Source of the DNA: Amyelois transitella
Lineage: Eukaryota > Arthropoda > Insecta > Lepidoptera > Pyralidae
DNA length: 64,000 nt
Assembly: GCF_032362555.1 (NCBI RefSeq)
Contig: NC_083513.1
Span: 9,796,001 to 9,860,000 of the forward strand
Reading direction: 5' to 3'
Both the position numbers and the translations under genes were made by a program. Below the pieces are notes generated by a model. The model did no database searches. It had not been told where the DNA came from and saw only the letters and a list, made by a program, of their open reading frames with translations. Below are positions 41,301 to 53,100 of this stretch, in pieces. Every line of letters begins with the position of its first letter. Position 1 is the first letter of the stretch.

Positions 41301-43602
41301 CTTAAGGGTTAAACATTGTTAAAAAAATAACTTTACCTGAACACCCATCTTCATCTTAGTCTTCTGAAGCGAGAAGTCCAAACATGCTATTTTAGCATTC
41401 ACGATCTTCTTAGGCATAGCTTGCGATGCCACAGTGCAATTCAGAGCGTACCCCTTGACTAGCACGCTCTCCCGGGCGCTCCTGCCGTGGGCCTTCAGAA
41501 TGTTTACAGCCTTGATCGGATACTGAGCGTTGCCTTTCGAGTCTGTGATCTTGATGGCCTGGGCAGCGTCTACTACCATCTCGGAGAAGAAATCTGCGTC
41601 ACTGGATGTGGTGTTAAGGAATTTTTGGGAGAATTACAATATTGGTTAAATTATTGAATAAGAATTTTTTTTTTATGAATTTTTAGATACAGAATTAAGT
41701 TCAAAGTTTCTATGTATCAGACAAATTAAGTGAAATCTCACAGAAAACATTTGTTAAGCCTAGAATACACTACATGGAAAAGCAGATCCCAAGCTCTGAA
41801 GCTTAATGGCAGAGGGTGCAACTGGGAACACGCGAACATGAGAGAGAGAGACACACTAAACGAGAAAGATTCAATACATTGAAATATTTCACTCCTAGAT
41901 AATATAACAATTTGTTATTTTCATACATATATTTTTATTTTATTAAAGCTTAAGTCGCGCATGGCTAATTTACCAGTCTTACAAGACTTTTTTAATTTGC
42001 AAAAGGATACGCTCCAATAAGCTTTGATGACATAGTAGTCTTGGCAGCATTGACGATGGACGGTCTGCCTAGGGACTCCACTGTGACTGTAAGGTTATCC
42101 TGCACATACTTCACGGCCTCCTTGCATGCGAGACGGTACCCAGAGATGATGCTTGTTGGGTGAATCTTGTTTTTCACCAGTTCATCGGCACTCTGATGAA
42201 ATAAATTCAAATTCAAACTTTTATTTGCATAATATGAGTACAACAATATTTTCCATAAACTCCTGTTCTCATTCTCAATGCTTACTTAAGGATATCAACA
42301 GACAAGCAGATAAATTAATGGGGACTTACATAATCTGAAACTTGGTTAACAGGAGGGCGAAAGAGATAGAAAAGTATTTCAGTTATTAAATACTTTCCCA
42401 AAACACATTTTAGATTTATTTTTGAACAATGCCAGAGTGAAAAAGAAAACTAGTAGTTTCGTCATCTGTTTTCAAACAAATTTAGATTTATTTTTGAACA
42501 ATGCCAGAGTGAAAAAGAAAACTAGTAGTTTCGTCATCTGTTTTCAAACTGAACTTTTTGTCAACTGTGTGTGAAATTTAGGCCCATGAATAAGGTCAAT
42601 TTCTTAGATGATCAGATTTTTCTAATAAGAAAGCTAACATGTTGCTAACTACCTACCTTTAGTAGTTCAGCAGCGATGATGACAACCGATGTGGTGCCAT
42701 CTCCGACCTCCTCATCCTGCAGCTGTGCCAGCTCTACCAGAACTTTCGCAGCCGGGTGCTCAACTTCCAACATTCTGGAAAATGATTTAAAGATTTATGG
42801 AAAAATTATGAATGTAGGTATATTTCATTTTGAAAATAAATAGTGCGTCAGTATAAATGTGCTTGTGCCGATTCATGAAGTGGTTCACAAGTCATAATGA
42901 AAAAATTAACTTTTTTACTTGAACTTTTGCCTTATTGTTGAGTGAGTACGTATTCTGTTGTAGTACAAGCAAATAGGGTAGCAAATTCACCCAGTGTTAA
43001 TTAACATTTCTGATATATTAATTCAGTAGTACCAGACAGTAATAGGTATCATGGAAACTATTGTGTTTGGTTGTTACTTACTTCAAAATCGTGGCTCCAT
43101 CATTTGTGATAGTAACTTCTCCAATTTCATCTACAAGCATTTTGTCAAGCCCCACGGGGCCTAGCGAGCTTTTGACAATATTTGCTATGGCTGCTGCTGC
43201 CATCACTGGAAATATTCATGATTTGTGCTTCAGTGAGTCAGTTTATAGATAAATACTATTATGCTAAGACGAAATGCCAAATTTTGGGCAACTATTTGAC
43301 TACTAATTCGAATACATAGGTTATTTTACTTGTAAGCAAACACAGTAATTCAACAACAATGATATATTGTGTGCAAAATAAATTATTTAGGGATCCCATA
43401 ATATTATGAAAGTTAAAATTACCGTCAACGATAGATATTTATCGAATTATAAACGTAATTGAAACCATAAGTGGGGTGCATGTGATCTACCGGGGTAACA
43501 TCGCGTGGGTTTTCACATAAATTTTTTACCATTTTGGGTTCTAACTGGAGCTCCTGATGTTCTGGTTCCAGCGACAGATAAGGGTGCTGCTAATGTCGAC
43601 AT
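35322..43602 (-). CDS. TCP1: T-complex protein 1 subunit alpha (CCT1)
   Basis: Ten exons: 43602-43530, 43205-43082, 42774-42657, 42192-42011, 41601-41337, 40920-40668, 40139-40049, 38481-38289, 36393-36253, 35546-35322; 554 aa, two fewer than the human protein. It is one of eight paralogous subunits of the cytosolic CCT/TRiC chaperonin, which folds actin, tubulin and other proteins using ATP. The N-terminus [12 protein letters not shown] and the block [20 protein letters not shown] identify the alpha subunit. ATP-site motifs are [22 protein letters not shown] and GDGTTS (90-95); D397 lies in ERSAHDAL and GGGAVE is at 414-419. Phases fit at every junction. Introns 36394-38288 and 38482-40048 are loaded with transposable elements. 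The tail [12 protein letters not shown] ends at a TAA. Confidence 0.96.
35748..35900 (+). mobile_element. ATGT-tailed SINE-like repeat, 5' truncated
   Basis: It begins at the AGACGATGGGCTAGCAACC block and ends with TGTATGTATATATG. It lies directly before a second copy in the same CCT1 intron. Confidence 0.6.
35950..36210 (+). mobile_element. ATGT-tailed SINE-like repeat, full length
   Basis: A complete copy from GTGCCATGTGGTTCCCGGCA to a clean ATGTATGTATGTATGT tail. It ends only about 45 bp before CCT1 exon 9. Confidence 0.7.
36411..36918 (-). mobile_element. tRNA-derived SINE (family B) split by an insertion
   Basis: The reversed SINE runs from TTAATATAAATATACATATA to the A-box complement near 36900 (CTACCGGTGCGCCACAGAGG). 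Its B-box complement is GGATTCGAACCCGGGACC. The element is interrupted at 36524-36781 by unrelated sequence. Confidence 0.8.
36524..36781. mobile_element. 258-bp GC-rich insertion inside a SINE
   Basis: It interrupts the SINE between ATAAAT at 36518-36523 and ATAAAT at 36782-36787; the intact copies at 40386 and 54077 have this site only once. No terminal inverted repeat or coding sequence was recognised, so its class is unknown. Confidence 0.6.
38545..38645 (-). mobile_element. very short LINE 3' end
   Basis: About 100 bp essentially identical to 25750-25850, the 3' end of the retrotransposon in warts, including the TAGAATAGAATAG tail. It is a severely 5'-truncated insertion 64 bp before CCT1 exon 8 (transcript sense). 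Confidence 0.8.
38665..39011 (+). mobile_element. SINE fragment with Lep1-type Helitron (first copy)
   Basis: A SINE-like piece (38665-38744, CATCATTAAGACCTAAATTA to TCTGTCTACCCC) joins a Helitron at 38745 that starts CTATACTAATATTATAAA and ends GTCGCGGGCACAGCTAGT. The same junction recurs at 39297-39300. Confidence 0.7.
39100..40030 (+). mobile_element. ATGT-tailed SINE-like repeat split by a 0.7-kb Helitron
   Basis: The SINE part at 39100-39297 stops at CTGTCTACCCC and resumes at 40002 with AAGGGATATAGACGTG and ATGTATG. Between them (39300-40001) lies a longer Helitron-like element with the same ends as the Lep1 copies. Confidence 0.7.
40386..40623 (-). mobile_element. tRNA-derived SINE (family B), intact
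   Basis: Best-preserved reversed copy. The B box is GGTTCGAATCC and the A box is TGGCGCAGCGGTAG on the minus strand; the downstream part contains ATAAGTATTTATTATAAAAT and the AAGTCTCGAACTTACTTCGA block. Located in CCT1 intron 6. Confidence 0.85.
42409..42550. repeat. 72-bp tandem duplication in CCT1 intron 3
   Basis: TTTAGATTTATTTTTGAACA and the next 49 bases occur twice with period 72 and no visible difference, implying a recent duplication. It does not touch an exon or a splice site. Confidence 0.9.
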
Positions 43603-46023
43603 TTTTAACTATAAAATCAACACAATAATCACAAAATAAAGCCCGTCACACTTCTTTTGATTCTCGAATGGCAGAGTGTTGCCAATTTAAATTTATAGAT
43701 GACACATGAGATTAATGTTGCCAGTATCTAATGTAAATAATATACCAAACCAAACTCCCACGTCAGTTCTGAGTCGGCCATACAAACAAGGACTAACAAG
43801 GACATACGAACCAAAAAAGTTATCAGCGGGATAAATATGTACATATTTTTATTTAATTGAATTTCATTACGATGACATAGTATTATTTGGTATTTATGAA
43901 TTGACTTGATCATCCCAAATCCACCGAGCTTAACTATGTTTTCTGTTTACGACTTTCGACTGTTTACCCGTAAAGTAAAAAAAAAATTTTTCCGTGGTCT
44001 AAAAGTAGGAGGCAGAAATCTGTTCAATAGGTAGGTACTAAAGTAATAAACTGAAAACGGCAGGTGGCAATTTTTTTACTACCTTAAGCAGTGATATAAT
44101 ATACAATACAATTGTAAATTATTATTATTCCGATTAATGTACAATTATTGCTGCTATTAAGTACATTTATTGCTTAGAATATTATGGCTTTTCCTCCCTA
44201 ATACGTTCAGGTCTTTCTTTCAAAAACTTTCCCTGCTTATCGTAGGTTTTACGTGCGTGTTTACGTCCCACGTACGAACAAGACGGGGGTCGAAACGTGA
44301 CTAGTCCCCTTCCATTATACTTTTAGTTTTTACATTGTTTGTATTAGGTACTTTCCCTGAGGCTTTATAGAAGTACTTTGGATCATAATAATCTTTCTGT
44401 CATTGAAACACCTTTTACCGATGATAAGTAGGTATACCTACGTCTGTTCCAGTTGCGTCCCCTCCGGCTTGGATTTAGCTAGTCCGCGGGATCGTGTATA
44501 ATTGTCTAAGTAGGTAGGTCCGGAGATATCATACGAAAAAAATCACGTAAATATTTTAGTGTTAAATAAAGTAATACAAACGTGACAAATTACACAGATT
44601 GAGTTATCCCCGAAGAAAGTTCGAGACCTTTTTTATTTTCAGTTTCTTTATTACTTTTTTTTTGTTACGATATAGGTACCAACTCAACGATACTATATTT
44701 TATAATAAATACTTATATAGATAAACATCCAAGACCCAGGCCAATAAGAAAAAGTTATTTTCTCATCACGCCCACGCTGGCTGGGATTCGAAACGGGATG
44801 TTCAACGATGCTTTTTTCGCTCCACCCCTTATGGTGGTTGCTGTTGAGAAGTCATATTCCACAAATACTTTTACTTGTGTTTAGGATACAATCCAATTAA
44901 GGACGTTTGGCCTGCCAATAATCCTGGCGGAAAATCAGGTAAAGAGTACCTAAGTACTCGAAACCGCCAAGTTGGTATGAAGAGAGTTATGAATGTACAC
45001 GGGCGAAAGAAGTAGGAATGGAGGGATTGTGGCAAGTATAAAGATGTAGTCTCTGTGTCCCTCTATATGAGAAACAGGTATGATTTTATGTCTGTATGTA
45101 GATATGATAGTTAGTGCGGGTACAGTTCAACCAAGCAAAAATTGCCATTGCCACGAAAAAAAATGTTGAAGTTGTTTATTTACCTACGATGTTAACTGTT
45201 ACTCTAAATCACACTGCACCGTGTTTTGCAACTGTGTTTTGTACTATTTTTTTTACATTTAATTATTGAATTAAAAATAAGTAATTATTATTATTACTCT
45301 AGAAATAAAATGAGTGTTATATATAAAAGTACCTAAGTAGGTACCTTTTTAATTTATGTTATTTCCTAGTCATTTCTGCGAATATTGTTGCAGTAGGGGG
45401 TCAATTAAATATATCTTTATAATTATATAAGCTTATTAATTATTGAAGCAACTAAAGTCATGGAAAGGTTCTTTACCTAACATCTTTTAGGTTATTAAAT
45501 AAGTTAATATGAACATAACGACATAAATATTTATAATGATCTCAGAGCTATATAAATAATTAAATGGATTCCATAAATCTATTTCAGTTTGTAAAGAGGA
45601 GAATGTCCGTAAAAAAATATCCAAAGGCGTATAATATTTGCAGATACAATCTAGCATTCAGAAGAGTGAGTAATTTTTCAGAGCGGGCTTACAATCCCCG
45701 CGGTATACCTACTGCAATTCATGTCAAGCTTCGTGAATAAGCGTCGACAATATCTCTGGGAACTTTAGCCGACATTTATTGGAATGCTCCGCGTGCCGTA
45801 TCTATCCGAAAGCATAATTTTGTTCTCTGTGGCTTTTAGCAAAGTCCGATACAAGACCCTTACTTCGAAATGTTACACTTACAAGATACGGTAAAAGGTT
45901 TTTTTTTTGGACCCTAAAGCTTCAGTCAGAAGGTGCGTTTTTGATTGTTGTTTAAACCACGTAGCAACGAACGGTTCACGTTTAACTTCGAAGAAGCGCT
46001 AGTCGTGGAGCAAAACAAATGAG
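43603..46023. other. spacer upstream of CCT1
   Basis: No gene recognised. The first 100 bp should hold the CCT1 promoter. It includes a decayed family-B SINE at about 44576-44800 (minus) and a retrotransposon scrap at about 44970-45100. The scrap reads MKRVMNV on the plus strand, as does the fragment at 55776. Confidence 0.5.
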
Positions 46024-46187
46024 CGGGTAGTTTGCACATGCGCGAGAATCTTCTATACGCACGCGCTAGGTTTCAAGACGGCAGTCGCGCGCCGTCCGTC
46101 GTCGCGGTCCCACCTCCGCGCGTTCTCTTTACTTTGCGCGGCTACCACGCGCCGAATGGCGCCCAAACCGGGGCATCACTCTCGCGG
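46024..46187 (+). other. CpG-rich candidate first exon or promoter
   Basis: This short block is far richer in CG dinucleotides than its surroundings (CGCGCGCCGTCCGTCGTCGC near 46086) and ends at a strong donor, CGG|GTAAGTCC. It is followed by another GC-rich stretch to about 46350. It could be the 5' exon of the plus-strand gene whose signal-peptide exon is at 57757. That link is inferred from orientation only. Confidence 0.3.
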
Positions 46188-47254
46188 GTAAGTCCTTACG
46201 TAACCATATTAAGTAGCAATTTAACTCTGATGCTGATAACCAATATGACCACTGGTCCATGTCGCAGCATCCTCGATCTCCGAGGGCGTGGTAGGCCATC
46301 GACTCGGGAGGGGTACGGAGTCGGCGTGTTCGCGAAGGCGCTGATAAGGTTGCAGCCCACCCACTGTCAACAAACCTTTGCATTATATAAAGTGGATATA
46401 AGGATGTTGGCGAAAACTGGAGAGTCATCTTGGAGTCTATTGATTTTCATGTCACGTTTTGGAGATTGTGCGATGGTTTGTGCCTGAGGGGCAATTAGGT
46501 ATATCTTTTGCCGCAGTGTCTTTGGCATTCCGCCGCGGTGCCGACGAAATGTGATCGCGATACGATACTCGAATCATTTCGCGATAAGTTTGTCGTTTCC
46601 TTGAATTTGGAAGACTTTCTGAATGTATTAAATATTTAGAGTTTACAACGTTGGTCTTTGAAATGATTTATTTTATATTTGTTGTCCTTCTTGCTGAGCG
46701 AATGAGCACTTTGTTGAGGGAGAGGTACTGAATATTTAAAGTTCTGCAGCAATGCACTTACGTAGTTAAATTTTAGGCTAAGTTATTCCAGGAGCTTTTT
46801 TGCAGCTTTTATTTACTTGCTACTATTAGTTCCATTGTTTATGAGAAATGATTACGTTAGTTGATTTTCTTCCTTTTATAGTGAGACTTGTCTCTTCTAT
46901 AGTCAGACTTATGTTGACAGCTCAAGTCCAAATTTGGGTAAATAAAAGTATGTGACCCAAAAAGGCTTTTGGCTCTGTCTACTCCAAAAGAGATTTATAC
47001 GCGAAATATTTATATGAATGTCAGGATATGTAAGTATATCTGTATGCTGACGGCAGTCCTGTTTAGATCCTCAAACCTCTTACTCTAACTCGGGAGTTTA
47101 TAATAAGTGAAAGTATGATAGTTTATCGCGCGATAAAAACGGGGGCAGATAATTCAGTTACCGGAAGACTGCAACTTTCCTCATAATGTATTTGTTGCCA
47201 TAAGAGCTTTAGTTGCACTTAATATACAAAATGCACTTAAGTAACTCAGAAAAG

Positions 47255-47345
47255 AGTAGCCACGACTTGCGTCAGGATTTGAACCCGTGAAATCGCCCTT
47301 TTTTTAGTCGCGCACCACCAACGCTCTATCAAATACTTTTAAATG
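47255..47345 (-). mobile_element. tRNA-like SINE fragment of a third type
   Basis: On the minus strand it has GATAGAGCGTTGGTGGTGCG (A-box-like) and, 40 bp later, GGGTTCAAATCCTGACG (B-box-like). The acceptor arms do not pair, so it is not a functional tRNA gene. Confidence 0.5.
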
Positions 47346-47399
47346 CAAGAAGGAGTTTCATTGATCCCGTACCGTAAAGGAAAGTAAAAACAATAACAT

Positions 47400-47605
47400 G
47401 CATTCAATCATATCTATATCCCTTGCGGGGTAGACAGAGCCAACAGTCTTCAAAAGACTGGAAGGCCATGTTCAACTGTTTGGCTTAATGATAGAATTGA
47501 GATTCAAATAGTGACATTTTAGCCAATACCTTAGTCCCCCTTTACGAAATTCATGGAAAAGAGATGGGGTTGTCCTATTATCTTTTTTATTGGTGCCGGG
47601 AAGCA
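47400..47605 (-). mobile_element. ATGT-tailed SINE-like repeat
   Basis: A reversed copy from CATATCTATATCCCTTGCGG to GGTGCCGGGAAGC, with an internal deletion of the GATGGGCTAGCAACC block. Confidence 0.65.
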
Positions 47606-48594
47606 AACGGCAAACAATTAAAATAACTTATATCGCATGAACGTCAAGGATATTTGACGAAGGTCTGGTTGTTTGAACGAAGCAACCATTAATCTTTCCA
47701 CTGTAACCGTTCGGGATACAGGGTTTACTATGTAATCCCTTCTTTTTGGCGTGGGTACATTATACTTTGTAACGTACTAGATGCCGCCCGCGGATCTGCC
47801 TGCGACAAATGTAACTTATATCCTTCTTCGTACTGCATAGGTACTAAAAAAGTATGATTTTAAGAAAAAAATATTATAAAGAACTGTTCAGTAGTTTTAA
47901 CGTTGAAGACAGAATAACACACTTTCATATTTATAATATGTGTGTGGATCACCTATGTTACGTCTTTATCCCGTACGCGGAATAGACATATATATTTATA
48001 AATAACAATTAATAATATAAAGTAATAATATTCTATGCATAGACTTTATAAATACTAAAACTACCTTACTGCTATTTTCAATTTTTTCATGACTGTTAGC
48101 TCTCTCTACCCCGTAAGGGATAGAGACGTTATTATATATACTACTGCTATTTTATAGAAATTGCGACGCGTAGTCCCAAATCAAAACTAGTTTATATACT
48201 GTTTATCCGATACAAAAATATATCGCAAAGATCTTTCACGAGTCAATCCGATCCCGCAAATAGGTTTTCTATCGTTCGCAAACTATCCACTGCGGGTTAT
48301 ACAATTTTGAACTTAATTCCTTAGGACATAAGGGCTATATAGTTGTCAATATAAAGGGTCCGTCCGTCCTTTTATTCTTGAGGGATCACTTTTACCACGA
48401 CGGGCGAATGGGATTGGAACTTCGTTTTTACTTATGTTTTGTTATTTTTCTTAAGGGGATTGTGGTAATGTGATTTGAATTATAATTTTTGAGGTTATGT
48501 TTTTTGTTTATGAGTTATCGTAAGTATGATAAAGTGGTTAGGTATTAAATAAGCCGACGATATGTGAGAGGAAATGGGGAGTAGTGAAATTACA

Positions 48595-48720
48595 AACTTC
48601 TTTTTTTTTCTCGGAAGGTAGACAGATATGTAGATCCACTTGCCACGATGCCTGCGCATACGTCTTTCGCAACATCCACATGGATCCCTTTTCATGCAAG
48701 CTCGTCGGCTTATGGAATTA
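48595..48720 (-). mobile_element. RTE-like retrotransposon 3' fragment
   Basis: TCGGAAGGTAGACAGATATG with CACTTGCCACGATG and CATGCAAGCTCG matches, in order, the better-preserved fragment at 55720-55830. Coding sequence is broken. Confidence 0.55.
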
Positions 48721-49346
48721 TTCTTATATTCTATAATATTTATTTTCATTTCGAAAAAGCGCACCCTGGGCTCCTCTACAAAGAGGTAAAGTTGTAACCG
48801 GGATAAGGATCTTCAATTGGGAGGAAAAAAAAAACAATATTTCTCCAGACAGACATACTCTCTGACTATATATCTATTAGACGAATAAAACTGTAGGACA
48901 GATTATTCAAAAAAAGGACATTCGAATTGACTGAAAAGACGACTTGAACGAAGATCTGAAAATCTTTTGTTTCTATTGTGACCTTAGGAGTTAGTGCTAA
49001 TTTGTATGTGATTTAATCAGCGCCACCTCGTAGTAATACAATGACATTAATTCAGTCATACAGATTCGCCTTTACTCGCTCGACGCGTTTCATCGAGTAA
49101 AACTCGCACTAACCCCTCTAAGTGACTTACCAGATCCTCTTATATTATTTGATATCGCGTAGCACATAGTTACGAGTGCTACGAAATAATGGCTACAAGT
49201 TTGGTTCGTAGCCCGAAGCTACGTTCTACGAGCTCTACGACAATTGGTACAATATAATAATTCACTTGGTAGTTGATAATAGAAAGAAAGAATGGCTCGT
49301 AACTGTGAGCTACTGGTACTGTTATATTGGTTTGATTAAAAGTATA

Positions 49347-49545
49347 AATAAATATATACGGGACAAATTACACATATCGGGTTAGCTTCGAAGTAAGTTC
49401 GAAACTTGATTAAGAGATACTAACTCAATGATATAGGTATGTACTATATTTTATTATAAATACTTTTATACTAGACCCAGGCCAATTTAGCCTAAATGTT
49501 TGGGATTCGAACTCAGAACATTGTCACAGACAAGCGCATATGCTT
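49347..49545 (-). mobile_element. tRNA-derived SINE (family B), diverged
   Basis: The 3' portion (TATATACGGGACAAATTACA, GTTAGCTTCGAAGTAAGTTC) is well kept. The promoter half is shortened, with GGGATTCGAACTCAGAAC left of the B box. Confidence 0.65.
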
Positions 49546-50454
49546 TGTTTTTTCTGTCTATGCTCTAGATGGACGTGCTTATGCCCTTTATTGTCTTTTA
49601 CGACTATCACAAGATGGAATGGCCCTGTTTCTTAGTACTGAAAACAGTGTGGTTTGCAGGTTGGGAACTTAGTGAAATTCTAGTAAAATTGTATTAGGGC
49701 AGTGTGTAATTTGTGTAACTTCACACCCAGGTGACCAAAGTGGAATAAGCCTAAAGTACATTCAAACCCAAAAAAATATTTATTATTATGGGACACTTCA
49801 TATCACTTAATAATTGTCATATCTTTTGGTTTCACAACGTTGGTTGACGTCAAATAGATTACTTAAAACTAAGTTTACAACTTGTCACGATCCTTTCATA
49901 AACATTTCGCTTCCTTCCTAATTTTATCATTCTCTACAGTGTCGGTTTTATACAGTACCTACCTAAATACTTAAGACCTACATTGTAACCATATTCAAGG
50001 AATAAATGATAATGATTATCTTGACTTGACCTTTCGCCAAATCGTCCCCGATTTGAAAGAGGTACATAATAGATACGTTCGTTTAAACCTTTAAACAACC
50101 TGCCAGTACATACCTACATCTCTGGAAACCACACGGCACTAATACAGTTTAACAGGCATTTCACCAAAGTTTCCGATTCCCATCAACTCTGGAATATTCC
50201 AAATAGCTCAGCTGTCGGTATTCGTATTCCAACCGCTGCAATGAAATTCCCCTCTAATTATATGCTGGATGCGATAACTTGCCGCATAACTAGGAGCCCA
50301 AGGAAAATATTAGGATGCAGATAGATATTATGGAAACTAATTGACCGACTGACTGACTGAACTATTGTAATGTTACTTTGGATTAAGCTTAGAGAGAGGG
50401 CATAAATAAACTTGTACTCAGTACTGACTAACCTACTTCGCGACACCAAAGAAA

Positions 50455-50690
50455 AAGAATAGAAAAAGATTATTTCTCTTTACCATAGGCTGTCGTAAAA
50501 GGCGACTAAGGGATAGGCTTACAAACTTGGAATTCTTCTTTAAGGCCATGGGCTAGCAACTTGTCACTTTTTCAATCTCAATTCTATCATTAAGCCAAAC
50601 AGCTGAACGTGGCCTATCAGTCTTTTCAAGACTATTGGTTCTGTCTACCTGACAAGCGATATAGACGTGACCATATGTATGTATGCATTA
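50455..50690 (+). mobile_element. ATGT-tailed SINE-like repeat
   Basis: Near complete except for the 5' GTTCCCGGCACC block. It ends GACGTGACCATATGTATGTA. Confidence 0.65.
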
Positions 50691-50833
50691 ATATATCAAG
50701 TAAATTTGTGCAAAAAGCTTGTATTCTGTTTAATATCTCATCTTTTTAAGCGGACTACCTACGAGTATCAGTACATCTTGCAAAGTTTCCAATTCCTACG
50801 AACTCTGGTACATGTATGCCAGATTTGAAATTC

Positions 50834-51108
50834 CTATGTATACTAATATTATAAAGCTAAAGAGTTTGTCTGTTTGTTTGAACGCGCTAATCTCGGGAAC
50901 TACTGGTTCGAATTGAAAAAATATTTTTGTGTTGAATAGACCATTTATCGAGGAAGGCTTTAGACTATATAATATCACCTTGCAACTATAAGGAGCAGAG
51001 AAATAATGGAATATGTAAAAAAAACGAGGAACATTATTCCTACCTTGAGGGCTTCAATGATGCCCAAAATAACTATTCCACGCGGACGAAGTCGCGGGCA
51101 CAGCTAGT
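50834..51108 (+). mobile_element. Lep1-type non-autonomous Helitron
   Basis: It starts at TATACTAATATTATAAAGC and ends ACGCGGACGAAGTCGCGGGC with ACAGCTAGT. About the same length as the 4174 copy, which it resembles throughout. Confidence 0.75.
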
Positions 51109-51454
51109 CTAATTATATATAGCTGGATACTATAACTTGCCGCATAATTCCAAGCCCGAGGCAAGGTTTACGCTGGAGCGAGTAATAATTATGGATTTTA
51201 ATCAAAATGTTTATTTTCCACTAATTAATATCAATATTTACAAATGAGCAAGGCTTTGTGTTACACGTTAACGGCTAAACTAGCGCTCGGTCGCAGTACA
51301 TTATTTCACACCATATTTTAAGTGGTACTTCGCTACCGTGGGATTTTCTAGAAAAAATTAGCTTACGTTCCTCCCGAAGATTACCTATGTTTTGCCAATT
51401 ATCTAGACTAGATCTAGTGGTTTTTAGGTTTATTCATTAAAACATAATCTAACT

Positions 51455-51630
51455 TAGTCGACAAAGGGATAGGCTTATAAGCTTGGGATTCTTCTTGGGC
51501 TAGAAACCTGTCACTATTTGAATCTCAATTCTATCCTTGAGCTAAACAGCTGAACGTGGTCTATCAGTCTTCAAGACTGTAGGCTCTGTCTACCCAAGGG
51601 ATATAGACGTGATGATATGTATGTATTGCC
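51455..51630 (+). mobile_element. ATGT-tailed SINE-like repeat, 5' truncated
   Basis: It begins at AAGGGATAGGCTTATAAGC and ends GACGTGATGATATGTATG. The GGCGATG part of the central block is missing. Confidence 0.6.
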
Positions 51631-51979
51631 GTTTGTGATAGCTCGATACACTTGTCCCGCTATGAAACCGGAATCTTTTATTAGTGTGGATTGCTGTGAG
51701 TACTACTAAGTTCACATCAGACTCTATAGAGTTTTAAATAAATAAATTAACAGAAGCTGTGTCAACTTTCCATTGAATATTACAGCGGGCGCGGATCCCC
51801 TTGTTGTAATATTAAAACGAGCCTCCCACGCAGCTCTGGATCATTTGTTATTCCCACTGAAGCGGTACAGGTTGGAACGAACAGAATGGGTATATATGTG
51901 CGTATGTAGGTCAGTGTACTAATAACGAATAACTTTCTCAATCCCTGTGAAATGCACAAGGGTAAATTCTGAATATTAA

Positions 51980-52130
51980 AAGAATCTCATTTCCATGGAT
52001 GTCGTAAAAGGCAATTAAACTTGGGATTCTACTTTAAAGTGATGGGTTAGTAACCAGTTACAACGTGACTTTGAAAAGACTGTTAGCTTTGTCTACCCCG
52101 AAACGGATAAAGATAGCAGTGGTTATATGT
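51980..52130 (+). mobile_element. ATGT-tailed SINE-like repeat, decayed
   Basis: CCATGGATGTCGTAAAAGGC and TGTCTACCCC are kept, with a large internal deletion. Confidence 0.5.
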
Positions 52131-52394
52131 AATGTAAAAATACTGCAAAAGTAAAATAATGATCTATTTTATCGATGGGTAATAAAATTGAAAATGGACC
52201 AAAGTCGTGGGCGGATGTCGCTCGCCCTTAGGTTTTATTGACATTAAGGCGGCGGTCGAAAACAAATATAGGAAATTAAATAACTTTACTGTGATTTATT
52301 GGGGAAAGTGGAAAAGTTTCGGACCAAAATCAATTTGAAGGTATTGGAAGGTGCACTATGAATGAGACATTTAAATCATTTCAGCTCCCGTAAC

Positions 52395-52523
52395 ATGGTA
52401 CGCGCCACGTTGTTATTATCGCGCGAAAAACTATCGCTGTTTCGCTTTTTATTATGACGTGAAACGGGACAGCGATAGTTTTAAGCGCGAAAAAAATGGC
52501 GTCGCGCGTGCTTTTGTCCTATA
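52395..52523. mobile_element. palindromic MITE-like element, second copy
   Basis: The arms around GCTTTTTATTATGACGTG are inverted (AACTATCGCTGT against ACAGCGATAGTT; TATCGCGCG against AAGCGCGAAAA), flanked by GGTACGCGCC and GGCGTCGCGCGTGC. It aligns along its length with 28855-28990. Confidence 0.7.
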
Positions 52524-52679
52524 GGTGCCTTGAGTATCACTGTTCTCTATGCATTTAGGATATTTACATTAATATATCACGCCTCTCTAAAATTTCGGTG
52601 TCAGGATTTTTACTTTTTTATAAATATACACGTCTTCAGGATAGAAGGTTCGAGTAGGTATGCGATAATTGCAATAATG

Positions 52680-52820
52680 GATTCATTCACGTCTATATCC
52701 CTATCGAGGTAGATAGAGCCAGCAGTCTTGAAAGACTGATAGGTCACGTTCAGCTGTTAGGCTTAATGATAGAATTCAGATTCAAATAGTGACAGGTTGC
52801 TTGCCCGTCGCCTAAAATCA
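52680..52820 (-). mobile_element. ATGT-tailed SINE-like repeat, truncated
   Basis: A reversed copy from TTCACGTCTATATCCCTATC to GTCGCCTAAAATC. The 5' half is absent. Confidence 0.55.
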
Positions 52821-52894
52821 GCGGCGCATATTGTTAGCTTTGTTAATTTGAACTTTTTAATTCTATACTGTTCTTATGATCCTTGCCAGCGGAA

Positions 52895-53100
52895 ATAGAA
52901 TGGAATAGATTTATTTTCAAAATTGGATAAAACTGTCATCAACATAATTCTAATTATAAGCACTACTGCTACCACAGCTCATGAGTAGAAGAAGCGGCAG
53001 AACAAATCACAATGCAGCACTCACCGGATGTCAATTTAAAAATATAGTCAACATAAAAAGAAATAGTGCATAGTTATAAAATTAATACAAAATAAATAAG
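52895..53100 (-). mobile_element. LINE 3' end, older copy
   Basis: It shares AATAGATTTATTTTCAAAAT and GTAGAAGAAGCGGC with the element at 25742 but has several small deletions. A further related piece lies at about 53697-53800 (GCGCATGTGTAGAAGAACAA). Confidence 0.6.

Noticed and set aside
46032-46487. 151-aa open frame on the plus strand
   Set aside because: Open mainly because the block is GC-rich; it crosses the strong GTAAGT donor at 46188 and resembles no family. Kept only as a candidate untranslated exon.
47255-47345. Possible tRNA gene on the minus strand
   Set aside because: B-box-like GGTTCAAATCC is present but the arms do not pair and the anticodon region is degenerate.
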